A DNA stretch of 64,000 nucleotides from Burkholderia cepacia (GTDB lineage Bacteria; Pseudomonadota; Gammaproteobacteria; Burkholderiales; Burkholderiaceae). A program made the translations under genes and the position numbers. Shown piece after piece: positions 28,259-36,649 of the stretch. The notes under the pieces were generated by a model. That model ran no database searches. It saw nothing but the letters and a program-made list of their open reading frames with translations, and had not been told where the DNA came from. The DNA is taken from assembly GCF_029962485.1 (NCBI RefSeq), contig NZ_CP073637.1, forward strand, positions 2,728,001-2,792,000, in the 5' to 3' direction. Within the stretch, counting starts at the first letter, position 1, and each line of letters starts with the position of its first letter.

Positions 28259-30537
28259 CAGTCGCGCACGCAGTCGACGAAGTACTCGACGCGGCCGTTC
28301 ACCTCTTCCGCGACGAGGCCGTGGATGTCGGTGTGGAAGCCCGGGAAACGCTCGTTGAAGTCGCGCGCGAACCGCAGGTAGTTCACGATCGTCTTGTTGA
28401 AGCGCTCGCCCGGGATCAGGAGCGGAATGCCCGGCGGGTACGGCGTGAGCAGGATGCTCGTCACGCGGCCTTCGAGCTCGTCGAGCGGCACGCGGTCGAT
28501 CTTGCGGTGCGCGAGCTTCGCGAACGCGTCCGACGGCTTCATCGCCGGCTCCATGTCCGACAGGTACATCTCCGTCGTCAGGCGGGCGATGTCGTTCGCG
28601 CGGTACACGTCGTGGATCTGCGCGCACAGGTCGCGCAGGCCGACACGCTCGTAGCGCGGATGCTGCGCGACGAACTCCGGCAGCACGCGCCACAGCGGCT
28701 GGTTGTTGTCGTAGTCGTCCTTGAACTGCTGCAGCTCGGTCACCATCGAGTTCCAGCGGCCCTTCGTGATGCCGATCGTGAACATGATGAAGAACGAGTA
28801 CAGGCCGGTCTTCTCGACGATGATCCCGTGCTCGGCCAGGTACTTCGTGACGATCGCGGCGGGAATGCCCGTCTCGCCGAACTCGCCGTCGACGTCGAGC
28901 CCCGGCGTGATGATCGTCGCCTTGATCGGGTCGAGCATGTTGAAGCCTTCCGCCAGCGGACCGAAGCCGTGCCAGTGGTCGTTCGGCTTCAGCATCCAGT
29001 CCTCGCGCGAACCGATGCCTTCCTCGGACAGGTTGTCCGGGCCCCACACGCTGAAGAACCAGTCGTCGCCGTATTCGGCGTCGACCTTGCGCATCGCGCG
29101 GCGGAAGTCGATCGCTTCCGCGATCGATTCCTCGACGAGCGCGGTGCCGCCCGGCGGCTCCATCATCGCGGCCGCGACGTCGCATGACGCGATGATCGCG
29201 TACTGCGGGCTCGTCGACGTGTGCATCAGGTACGCCTCGTTGAAGCGGTGCTTGTCGAACGTGCGGTTCTCCGAATCCTGCACGACGATCTGCGACGCCT
29301 GCGAGATGCCCGCGAGCAGCTTGTGCGTCGAGTGCGTCGCGAACACGAGCGCGCCCGTGCGCGGACGGCCGTCGCCGATCGCGTGCATGTCGCGGTAGAA
29401 ATCGTGGAACGTCGCGTGCGGCAGCCACGCTTCGTCGAAGTGCAGGGTGTCGAGCAGGTCGCCCAGCAGGTCCTTGATCATCTCGACGTTGTAGACGACG
29501 CCGTCGTACGTGCTCTGCGTGATCGTCAGGATGCGCGGCTTCATGTCCGGGTTCTCGCGCATCGCTTCGCGCGCGAACGGGTTCGCCTCGATCTTCTTGC
29601 GGATGTTCTCCGGCTTGAATTCGTCGCGCGGGATCGGCCCGATGATGCCGAAGTGGTTGCGCGTCGGCGTCAGGAACACGGGAATCGCGCCCGTCATCGT
29701 GATCGCGTGCAGGATCGACTTGTGGCAGTTGCGGTCGACCAGCACGATGTCGCCCGGCGCGACGGTCGCGTGCCAGACGATCTTGTTCGACGTCGACGTG
29801 CCGTTGGTCACGAAGAACAGGTGGTCGGCGCTGAAGATGCGCGCCGCATTACGCTCGGACGCCGCGACCGGGCCCGTGTGGTCCAGCAGCTGGCCGAGTT
29901 CGTCCACCGCGTTGCAGACGTCCGCGCGCAGCATGTTCTCGCCGAAGAACTGGTGGAACATCTGGCCGAGCGGGTTCTTCAGGAACGCGACGCCGCCCGA
30001 GTGGCCCGGGCAGTGCCACGAGTACGAGCCTTCGTCCGCGTACTTGACGAGTTCCTTGAAGAACGGCGGGGCGAGCGAGTCGAGATAGACCTTCGCTTCA
30101 CGGATGATGTGGCGCGCGACGAACTCCGGCGTGTCCTCGAACATGTGGATGAAGCCGTGCAGTTCGCGCAGGATGTCGTTCGGCAGATGGCGCGACGTGC
30201 GCGTTTCGCCGTACAGGAAGATCGGGATGTCCGCGTTGCGGCGGCGCACTTCGGTGACGAACGCGCGCAGCTCGATGATCGCGGTCGCGAGCTCCGGCAG
30301 TTCGCCGTCCTGGCCGGTCTCGCCGAGCATGAGTTCGTCGTCGTCGATCGACAGGATGAAGCACGACGCGCGGCTCGACTGCTGCGCAAACGACGTCAGA
30401 TCGCCGTAGCTCGTGAGGCCGAGGACTTCGACGCCCTCTTTCTCGATCGCTTCGGCCAACGCCCGGATGCCGGAGCCCGAGATGTTCTCGGAGCGGAAAT
30501 CTTCGTCGATGATGACGACGGGGAAACGAAACTTCAT
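28258..30537 (-). CDS. PLP-dependent arginine/lysine/ornithine decarboxylase
   Basis: A 759-residue fold-type I (group III) amino acid decarboxylase that converts a basic amino acid to its polyamine and CO2. The N-terminal receiver-like wing domain covers about residues 1-130 (FPVVIIDEDF), the PLP domain about 140-580 with the cofactor Lys in ATHSTHKLLAG (about residue 402), and a C-terminal domain follows. The length is that of inducible AdiA/CadA/SpeF-type enzymes. Which amino acid is used cannot be decided from sequence alone. The gene lies 81 bp downstream of dcd and is coupled to the LprI-like gene. A role in acid stress or polyamine supply is plausible. Confidence 0.92.
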   Translation of the reverse strand: MKFRFPVVIIDEDFRSENISGSGIRALAEAIEKEGVEVLGLTSYGDLTSFAQQSSRASCFILSIDDDELMLGETGQDGELPELATAIIELRAFVTEVRRRNADIPIFLYGETRTSRHLPNDILRELHGFIHMFEDTPEFVARHIIREAKVYLDSLAPPFFKELVKYADEGSYSWHCPGHSGGVAFLKNPLGQMFHQFFGENMLRADVCNAVDELGQLLDHTGPVAASERNAARIFSADHLFFVTNGTSTSNKIVWHATVAPGDIVLVDRNCHKSILHAITMTGAIPVFLTPTRNHFGIIGPIPRDEFKPENIRKKIEANPFAREAMRENPDMKPRILTITQSTYDGVVYNVEMIKDLLGDLLDTLHFDEAWLPHATFHDFYRDMHAIGDGRPRTGALVFATHSTHKLLAGISQASQIVVQDSENRTFDKHRFNEAYLMHTSTSPQYAIIASCDVAAAMMEPPGGTALVEESIAEAIDFRRAMRKVDAEYGDDWFFSVWGPDNLSEEGIGSREDWMLKPNDHWHGFGPLAEGFNMLDPIKATIITPGLDVDGEFGETGIPAAIVTKYLAEHGIIVEKTGLYSFFIMFTIGITKGRWNSMVTELQQFKDDYDNNQPLWRVLPEFVAQHPRYERVGLRDLCAQIHDVYRANDIARLTTEMYLSDMEPAMKPSDAFAKLAHRKIDRVPLDELEGRVTSILLTPYPPGIPLLIPGERFNKTIVNYLRFARDFNERFPGFHTDIHGLVAEEVNGRVEYFVDCVRD

Positions 30538-30618
30538 GGGCGATTCTCCAAAAAGAACGACCGCGGCGCGTCACGCGCAGCGGTCACCCGGAAACTGGTG
30601 AGACGTTATGCAACCAGA

Positions 30619-31188
30619 TCAGGTTTTCGGCAGCGTGACACCGCGCTGCCCCTGATACTTGCCGCCGCGATCGGCGTACGACACGTCGCACACTTCGTCG
30701 CTCTCGAAGAAGAGCACCTGGGCGACGCCTTCGTTCGCGTAGATCTTCGCGGGCAACGGCGTGGTGTTCGAGAATTCCAGCGTGACGTAGCCTTCCCATT
30801 CGGGTTCGAACGGCGTCACGTTGACGATGATCCCGCAGCGCGCATAGGTCGACTTGCCGAGGCAGACGGTCAACACGGTGCGCGGGATGCGGAAATATTC
30901 GACGGTGCGGGCCAGCGCGAACGAATTCGGCGGGATGATGCACACGTCGCCCTTGAAATCGACAAACGAACCCTCGTCGAAGTTCTTCGGATCGACGATC
31001 GTCGAGTTGATGTTCGTGAAGATCTTGAATTCGTCCGCGCAGCGGATGTCGTAGCCGTAGCTCGACGTGCCGTAGCTGACGATCCGGCGGCCGTCCTCGG
31101 ACGCGCGAACCTGATCGGGCACGAACGGCTCGATCATTTTGTGCTCTTCGGCCATGCGCCGAATCCATTTGTCGGACTTGATACTCAT
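30619..31188 (-). CDS. dcd: dCTP deaminase
   Basis: A 189-residue trimeric enzyme that deaminates dCTP to dUTP, the major route to dUMP and thymidylate in proteobacteria. The active-site Glu138 is in VTLEFSN, the nucleotide-binding [10 protein letters not shown] is at 111-120, and the C-terminal lid [11 protein letters not shown] is intact. The ATG at 31188 begins [14 protein letters not shown]. It lies between a SodC-like lipoprotein gene and the decarboxylase, all on the minus strand. Confidence 0.96.
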
Positions 31189-31300
31189 ATCGGGGCGCCA
31201 GGAAACGCTGCGTGACGGAAAACGAAAGCCGCCGATACAAGGCGGCGGCCGGGAAAGGCGGACATTTTACGCGATCATCGGCCGGCGCACGCGGCGGCCG

Positions 31301-31837
31301 TCAACGGATCACGCCGCAGGCCAGCGCGGGCCCCGCGCCATGCTGCGGAAACGCGGGATCGCTCGGTTCGCGGTGCACCAGCACCGCGCGGTTCATCGCC
31401 GAGCGCACGCCATCGAGGGCCAGATCGGGGGCAACGATGAAGCCGGCCGCGACGCCGTTCGCGTCCGCATGGATGTTGCCGAGATCGCCGGCGACGCGCG
31501 CACCCGCGCGCAGGCGGTCGGCGGCCGGCGCGAACACCTGGCCGGCGCTCGAACCGTCCCCCGCGTTGCAGTCGCCGCGCTCGTGCACCTGCAGCGCATG
31601 ATCGCTGTTCGGTGGCAGACCGGCCAGGTTGTAGGTGACCTGGACGCCGTCCGGGCGCTCGACGAACGTGACCGCGCCACGCGCCTGCGCGCCGACCGTC
31701 GGCTGCAGTTGTGCGTCGGCCCGTTTTTCGTGCGACGAGGAAAAGGAGGTACAGCCGGCCAGCAGGCCCAGCGCGGCGGCGGCCAGCAGCGCGCGCTGCG
31801 CGCGGCCGGCGCGCACGCCGTGATGTCGTTGTTTCAT
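31301..31837 (-). CDS. SodC-like lipoprotein lacking most metal ligands
   Basis: A 178-residue lipoprotein of the Cu/Zn superoxide dismutase fold. The signal peptide has lipobox LLAGC (acylated Cys29). The SOD frame is clear: HALQVHERGDC, SSAGQVFAP, AGDLGNIHADANG, NRAVLVHREPSD, LACGVI. Compared with SOD1 numbering, the copper ligands His48 (His85) and His120 (His155) and the zinc Asp83 (Asp118) remain. His46 is Gln83, bridging His63 is missing, and zinc His71 and His80 have no counterpart. The disulfide cysteines (Cys90, Cys174) remain. It therefore probably cannot form the normal Cu/Zn centre. The start at 31837 (MKQRHHGV) is chosen over 31987 because only it gives a proper signal peptide. 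Confidence 0.85.
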   Translation of the reverse strand: MKQRHHGVRAGRAQRALLAAAALGLLAGCTSFSSSHEKRADAQLQPTVGAQARGAVTFVERPDGVQVTYNLAGLPPNSDHALQVHERGDCNAGDGSSAGQVFAPAADRLRAGARVAGDLGNIHADANGVAAGFIVAPDLALDGVRSAMNRAVLVHREPSDPAFPQHGAGPALACGVIR

Positions 31838-31970
31838 TCGATCCTCATGCCGGCTGGCGGTCGTTTGACACGACGGCCGCGCCGGGCGGGTAAAGGGACC
31901 CGGGAAAAGTCGCCATGATACCGCGCCTCGTGGCGCCGTAAACAGCGTAAGGGCCCGCCCCGCAAGGGTT

Positions 31971-33062
31971 TTACGTATTTTGAACAACGATCGACGGGAA
32001 CTTCGACGTCATGTCGCGCGATCGCTCGGCAATCGCCAGCGCCACGCCGCGCGCGATCTCGCGGTAGCGGCGCGCCAGCGCGCCTTCGGAATCGGCCGCC
32101 ACCGTCGGCGTGCCGCTGTCGGCGCGCTCGCGGATCGCGATGTCGAGCGGCAGGCTGCCGAGCACGTTCACGCCGTAATCCTTCGCCATCCGCTCGGCGC
32201 CGCCGGCGCCGAAGATGTGCTCTTCGTGGCCGCAGTTCGAGCAGATGTGGATGCTCATGTTTTCGACGATACCGAGGATCGGAATCCCGACCTTCTCGAA
32301 CATCTTCAGGCCCTTCTTCGCGTCGAGCAGCGCGATGTCCTGCGGCGTCGTGACGATCACGGCGCCGGTGACGGGCACGCGCTGCGCGAGCGTGAGCTGG
32401 ATGTCGCCGGTACCGGGCGGCATGTCGACGATCAGGTAGTCGAGTTCGCGCCAGTTGGTCTGGCGCAGCAGCTGTTCGAGCGCGGAGGTCGCCATCGGGC
32501 CGCGCCACACCATCGGGTTGTCTTCCTCGATCAGGAAGCCGATCGAGTTCGCCTGCAGCCCGTGGCCGACCAGCGGGTTCATCGACTGGTTGTCCGGCGA
32601 CTCGGGGCGCTGGCCGTGGATACCGAGCATCGTCGGCAGCGACGGGCCGTAGATGTCGGCGTCGAGGATGCCGACCGACGCGCCTTCCGCGGCGAGCGCG
32701 AGCGCGAGGTTCACGGCCGTCGTGCTCTTGCCGACGCCGCCCTTGCCCGATGCGACCGCGACGATGTTCTTCACGTTCGGCAGCAGCTTCACGCCGCGCT
32801 GCACCGTGTGCGCGACGATCTCCTGCGACACGGCGACGCGCGCGTCGCGCACGCCCGGCACGGCCTGGAGCGCCGCGGTGACGCGCGCGCGCACGTCGTC
32901 GTGCTGGCTGCGCGCGGGATAACCGAGCACCACGTCGAGCGCCACGACATCGCCGTCGATCGCGACGTTGCGTACGCCCTTGTTCGCCGCGTACGGGCGG
33001 CCGGTATTGGGGTCGACGACTGCCGCCAGTGCGGCGTCGACTTGTGCCCGGTCAATGCTCAT
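31971..33062 (-). CDS. apbC: Mrp/ApbC iron-sulfur cluster carrier ATPase
   Basis: A 363-residue cytosolic P-loop ATPase that binds and delivers Fe-S clusters. An N-terminal DUF59/MIP18-like domain covers about residues 1-85, followed by the deviant Walker A SGKGGVGKSTTAVN around residue 105, MPPGTGDIQLTL, and the cluster-binding Cys pair in HICSNCGHEEH. The ATG at 33062 (MSIDRAQVDAALAAV) gives the family length; the frame is open to 33161, but that upstream sequence is not conserved-looking. It diverges from the OmpA-like lipoprotein over 351 bp. Confidence 0.95.
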   Translation of the reverse strand: MSIDRAQVDAALAAVVDPNTGRPYAANKGVRNVAIDGDVVALDVVLGYPARSQHDDVRARVTAALQAVPGVRDARVAVSQEIVAHTVQRGVKLLPNVKNIVAVASGKGGVGKSTTAVNLALALAAEGASVGILDADIYGPSLPTMLGIHGQRPESPDNQSMNPLVGHGLQANSIGFLIEEDNPMVWRGPMATSALEQLLRQTNWRELDYLIVDMPPGTGDIQLTLAQRVPVTGAVIVTTPQDIALLDAKKGLKMFEKVGIPILGIVENMSIHICSNCGHEEHIFGAGGAERMAKDYGVNVLGSLPLDIAIRERADSGTPTVAADSEGALARRYREIARGVALAIAERSRDMTSKFPSIVVQNT

Positions 33063-33413
33063 CGAAACTCCATGAAAACGTTTTTCTCGCGCGCAAACGT
33101 CAAAAAATATCAAATTACGCTGCGAAAATCGGGAAAAGTGAAAGAATCTGTTGCACGCCATTGCGCGAACGCGCGACCCGGCGCAATCTTCGCGTGCGGC
33201 ATGCTATGGGGCCAAATCGGCCACTTACCGCCTATATTGTAGAGGCTGACGCGTCGCCCTGTCCGAACAGCCACGCTGACGGACAGGGCATGCGGCCACC
33301 TCGGCGGCTGCCGCGAGCGCAGGCCTGCCCTCCTTTTTCGGGCGGCCCACGCAGGGAGCCGTAACTGTTGTTGTCGTCGTTGTCGACTCGTTCAACCAAG
33401 AGAGGAATCCAAG
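33063..33413. other. 351-bp divergent intergenic region apbC / OmpA-like lipoprotein
   Basis: Contains an AT-rich half (33063-33150) next to apbC that should hold its promoter. A candidate -10 TATATT lies at 33233-33238 on the plus strand, followed by a 9-bp stem with 14-nt loop (33257-33265 with 33280-33288). If transcription starts near 33245 the lipoprotein mRNA has a structured leader of about 170 nt. No coding sequence is evident. Confidence 0.5.
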
Positions 33414-34058
33414 ATGAACATGAAAATCGCGACCCGCTTGTCCGTCTTCGCATTGGCCGGCGCACTGCTGGCAGGCTGCGCCACGCAGCAAGGCAACAAT
33501 ACGGCCGTCGGTACCGGCACGGGTGCGGCGCTGGGCGCAGGTATCGGCGCGCTGGCGGGCGGCGGCAAGGGCGCGGCGATCGGCGCAGGTGTCGGCGCAC
33601 TGGTCGGCGGCGTGACGGGCTACAACTGGCAGGCGATCAAGAACAAGCTCGCGCCGTCGGCAGCGAAGACGGGCACGCAGGTCACCGAACAGCCGGACGG
33701 CTCGCTGAAGCTGAACGTGCCGAGCTCGGTCACGTTCGCGACGAACCAGTACGCGATCACGCCGGCCTTCACGCCGCTGCTGAACGACCTGGCCACGACG
33801 CTGAACCAGAACCCGCAAGTCACGGCTTCGATCGTCGGCTACACCGACAGCACGGGTTCGGCGCAGCTGAACCAGACGCTGTCGCAGAACCGCGCGCAAA
33901 GCGTCGTGAACGCACTCGCCCAGCGCGGCGTGAACGGCGGCCGCCTGTCGGCACAAGGCATGGGCGCATCGAACCCGATCGCGGACAACGCGAGCGAAGC
34001 CGGCCGCGCACAGAACCGCCGCGTCGAAATCTACCTGCGCGCAGCGCAGGCGCAGTAA
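33414..34058 (+). CDS. OmpA-family lipoprotein with glycine zipper
   Basis: A 214-residue outer-membrane lipoprotein. The lipobox ALLAGC puts the acylated Cys at 22. Residues about 32-75 form a glycine-zipper segment with repeated GxxxG (ALGAGIGALAGGGKGAAIG). Residues about 100-214 are the OmpA C-like peptidoglycan-binding domain, with VTFATNQYAITPAF, NPQVTASIVGYTDSTG, LSQNRAQSVVNAL and the terminal NRRVEIYLR. It should tether the outer membrane to the cell wall, like YiaD. ATG at 33414 follows AAGAGAGGAA. Preceded by a long leader and followed by tandem hairpins. Confidence 0.92.
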   Translation: MNMKIATRLSVFALAGALLAGCATQQGNNTAVGTGTGAALGAGIGALAGGGKGAAIGAGVGALVGGVTGYNWQAIKNKLAPSAAKTGTQVTEQPDGSLKLNVPSSVTFATNQYAITPAFTPLLNDLATTLNQNPQVTASIVGYTDSTGSAQLNQTLSQNRAQSVVNALAQRGVNGGRLSAQGMGASNPIADNASEAGRAQNRRVEIYLRAAQAQ

Positions 34059-34238
34059 GCACACGACGAGGAGAATGCGCGGGCAGGCTGCCCGCGCAGC
34101 CCCGCCGGACAACGCGTCCGGCGGGGCCGGTAACAAATCGAAAATATTTTCGAACTTCTGTCGCAGGCCGCGGTCAGTATTTACGGTACGCGGCTGGTGT
34201 TGCCGGCGCGTCACCATTCTCCTCTTGTCGTTGTTGCT

Positions 34239-34267
34239 CCGGGGCCGTATCCGCCCCGGTTTTTTTT
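34239..34267 (+). terminator. Intrinsic terminator upstream of metG
   Basis: A 7-bp GC stem (34239-34245 with 34253-34259) followed by eight Ts (34260-34267). It ends either the lipoprotein transcript or an unannotated small RNA. Confidence 0.85.
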
Positions 34268-34383
34268 GCCTGCAGAATTCGTGCTGCACCGCAGCACAAC
34301 ACTACCGGGTACGCTACCTGCGCGGCCCCGCCTCCTCCGGCGCGCGGTCCGCGGCGCCCGCTCGCATCGCTGACGTGCGCCCC

Positions 34384-34392
34384 TGCTAGAAT
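34384..34392 (+). promoter_or_regulatory. Extended -10 promoter of metG
   Basis: TGCTAGAAT (TGn plus TAGAAT), 43 bp before the metG ATG; no clear -35, consistent with an extended -10 promoter. Confidence 0.5.
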
Positions 34393-34434
34393 CGCACTTT
34401 CCCGTCGTTTTTCCGCAGTTCCTCTACAGACCCT

Positions 34435-36591
34435 ATGTCCGCATCCGACCTCACTTCCGTGCAGGCTGCGGCGCCGCAAGGCGACCGCCAGATCCTCGTA
34501 ACGTCCGCACTGCCCTATGCCAACGGGCAGATCCACATCGGCCACCTGGTCGAGTACATCCAGACCGACATCTGGGTGCGGACGCTGCGAATGCATGGCC
34601 ATGAGGTCTACTACATCGGCGCCGACGACACGCACGGCACGCCGATCATGCTGCGCGCGGAGAAGGAAGGCCTGACTCCGAAGCAGCTGATCGATCGCGT
34701 GTGGACCGAACACAAGCGCGACTTCGACAGCTTCGGCGTGTCGTTCGACAACTTCTACTCGACCGATTCGGACGAGAACCGCGTGCTGAGCGAGAAGATC
34801 TACCTCGCGCTGCAGGACGCCGGCCTGATCGCCGAACGCGAGATCGAGCAGGCATACGACCCGGTCAAGGAAATGTTCCTGCCGGACCGCTTCATCAAGG
34901 GCGAGTGCCCGAAGTGCCACGCGAAGGATCAATACGGCGACAACTGCGAAGTGTGCGGTTCGACCTACCTGCCGACCGAACTGCTGAACCCGTATTCGGT
35001 CGTGTCGGGCGCGACGCCGGTGCGCAAGACGTCGAAGCACTACTTCTTCCGCCTGTCCGATCCGCGCTGCGAATCGTTCCTGCGCGAATGGGTGAGCGGC
35101 CTCGCGCAGCCCGAAGCGACCAACAAGATGCGCGAATGGCTCGGCGACGCCGGCGAAGCCAAGCTCGCCGACTGGGACATCTCGCGTGACGCGCCGTACT
35201 TCGGCTTCGAGATCCCGGGCGCGCCCGGCAAGTATTTCTACGTGTGGCTCGACGCGCCGGTCGGCTACTACGCGAGCTTCAAGAACCTGTGCGACCGCAA
35301 CGGCATCGACTTCGATGCGTGGATCCGCCCGGGCACGAAGGCCGAGCAGTACCACTTCATCGGCAAGGACATCCTGTACTTCCACACGCTGTTCTGGCCC
35401 GCGATGCTCGAGTTCTCGGGCCACCGCACGCCGACCAACGTGTTCGCGCACGGCTTCCTGACGGTCGACGGCGCGAAGATGTCGAAGTCGCGCGGCACGT
35501 TCATCACCGCGCAGAGCTACATCGACACGGGCCTGAACCCCGAATGGCTGCGCTACTACTTCGCCGCGAAGCTGAACGCGACGATGGAAGACATCGACCT
35601 GAACCTCGACGATTTCCAGGCGCGCGTGAACAGCGACCTCGTCGGCAAGTACGTGAACATCGCGAGCCGCGCGGCCGGCTTCCTGATCAAGCGTTTCGAC
35701 GGCCGCGTGCAGGACAGTGCGATGAACCACCCGCTCGTCGCGAAGCTGCGCGATGCGATTCCGCAGATCGCCGCGCACTACGAAGCACGCGAATACAGCC
35801 GCGCGCTGCGCCAGACGATGGAGCTTGCGGACGAAGTGAACGCGTACGTCGACGGCGCAAAGCCGTGGGATCTCGCGAAGGATCCGGCCAACGCGGTCGC
35901 GCTGCATGAAACCTGCAGCGTGAGCCTCGAGTCGTTCCGCCTGCTGTCGCTCGCGCTGAAGCCGGTGATGCCGCGTGTCGCCGAAGCCGTCGAGGCGTTC
36001 TTCGGGATCGCGCCGCTCGCGTGGGCCGATGCCGCGAAGCCGCTGTCGTCGGAACAGCCGATCAAGGCGTACCAGCACCTGATGACGCGCGTCGACGCGA
36101 AGCAGATCGAGGCGCTGCTCGCCGCGAACCGCGATTCGCTGCAGGCCGAGGCCACCGGTGCGGCCGCCGCGAGCGCCAACGCCGCGAAGGACGCAAAGAA
36201 CAACGCGAAGGCGAACGCGAAGCAGGCGGTTGTGAACGGCGCCGACGACGCACCGATCTCGATCGACGATTTCGCGAAGATCGACCTGCGCATCGCGAAG
36301 ATCGTCGCGTGCCAGGCGGTCGAAGGCTCGGACAAGCTGCTGCAGCTCACGCTCGACGTCGGCGAGGAAAAGACCCGCAATGTGTTCTCGGGCATCAAGT
36401 CCGCGTACCAGCCCGAAGAGCTCGTCGGCAAGCTGACGGTGATGGTCGCGAACCTCGCGCCGCGCAAGATGAAGTTCGGCCTGTCCGAAGGGATGGTGCT
36501 CGCGGCGTCGGCCACCGACGAGAAGGCGGAACCGGGCCTCTACATCCTCGAGCCGCACAGCGGCGCGAAGCCCGGCATGCGCGTGAAGTAA
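34435..36591 (+). CDS. metG: Methionyl-tRNA synthetase
   Basis: A 718-residue class I synthetase that charges elongator and initiator tRNA-Met. The HIGH motif is at residues 34-37, a zinc-knuckle region with CPKC and CEVC pairs lies around 155-175, and KMSKS is near 348. A Lys/Ala-rich linker (about 565-605) leads to a C-terminal EMAP/Trbp111-type tRNA-binding and dimerisation domain ([20 protein letters not shown] onward). All domains of the long E. coli-type enzyme are present. The ATG at 34435 begins [13 protein letters not shown]. It is monocistronic with its own promoter and terminator. Confidence 0.97.
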   Translation: MSASDLTSVQAAAPQGDRQILVTSALPYANGQIHIGHLVEYIQTDIWVRTLRMHGHEVYYIGADDTHGTPIMLRAEKEGLTPKQLIDRVWTEHKRDFDSFGVSFDNFYSTDSDENRVLSEKIYLALQDAGLIAEREIEQAYDPVKEMFLPDRFIKGECPKCHAKDQYGDNCEVCGSTYLPTELLNPYSVVSGATPVRKTSKHYFFRLSDPRCESFLREWVSGLAQPEATNKMREWLGDAGEAKLADWDISRDAPYFGFEIPGAPGKYFYVWLDAPVGYYASFKNLCDRNGIDFDAWIRPGTKAEQYHFIGKDILYFHTLFWPAMLEFSGHRTPTNVFAHGFLTVDGAKMSKSRGTFITAQSYIDTGLNPEWLRYYFAAKLNATMEDIDLNLDDFQARVNSDLVGKYVNIASRAAGFLIKRFDGRVQDSAMNHPLVAKLRDAIPQIAAHYEAREYSRALRQTMELADEVNAYVDGAKPWDLAKDPANAVALHETCSVSLESFRLLSLALKPVMPRVAEAVEAFFGIAPLAWADAAKPLSSEQPIKAYQHLMTRVDAKQIEALLAANRDSLQAEATGAAAASANAAKDAKNNAKANAKQAVVNGADDAPISIDDFAKIDLRIAKIVACQAVEGSDKLLQLTLDVGEEKTRNVFSGIKSAYQPEELVGKLTVMVANLAPRKMKFGLSEGMVLAASATDEKAEPGLYILEPHSGAKPGMRVK

Positions 36592-36614
36592 GCCGAACAC
36601 GCTGCCGCTGGCGA

Positions 36615-36649
36615 AAAAAAGCCCCGCACGAGTCGTGCGGGGCTTTTTT
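36615..36649. terminator. Bidirectional terminator metG / tamB
   Basis: A perfect 17-bp inverted repeat (36615-36631 with 36633-36649), A-run on the left and T-run on the right, between convergent genes. Its right end touches the tamB stop codon. Confidence 0.93.

Larger units (their letters stand above)
34059..34434. other. 376-bp structured intergenic region before metG
   Basis: No gene is evident. Reading left to right there are two tandem GC hairpins without T runs (34077-34085 with 34089-34097; 34099-34110 with 34116-34127), a perfect 14-bp palindrome CGAAAATATTTTCG at 34139-34152, then a separate intrinsic terminator at 34239-34267, and finally the metG promoter. The terminator stands 180 bp past the lipoprotein stop, leaving room for a long 3'-UTR or a small RNA. 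Confidence 0.55.

Noticed and set aside
28258..30537. Assigning the decarboxylase specifically to arginine, lysine or ornithine
   Set aside because: Members with different substrates share all visible motifs, so the sequence alone does not decide it.
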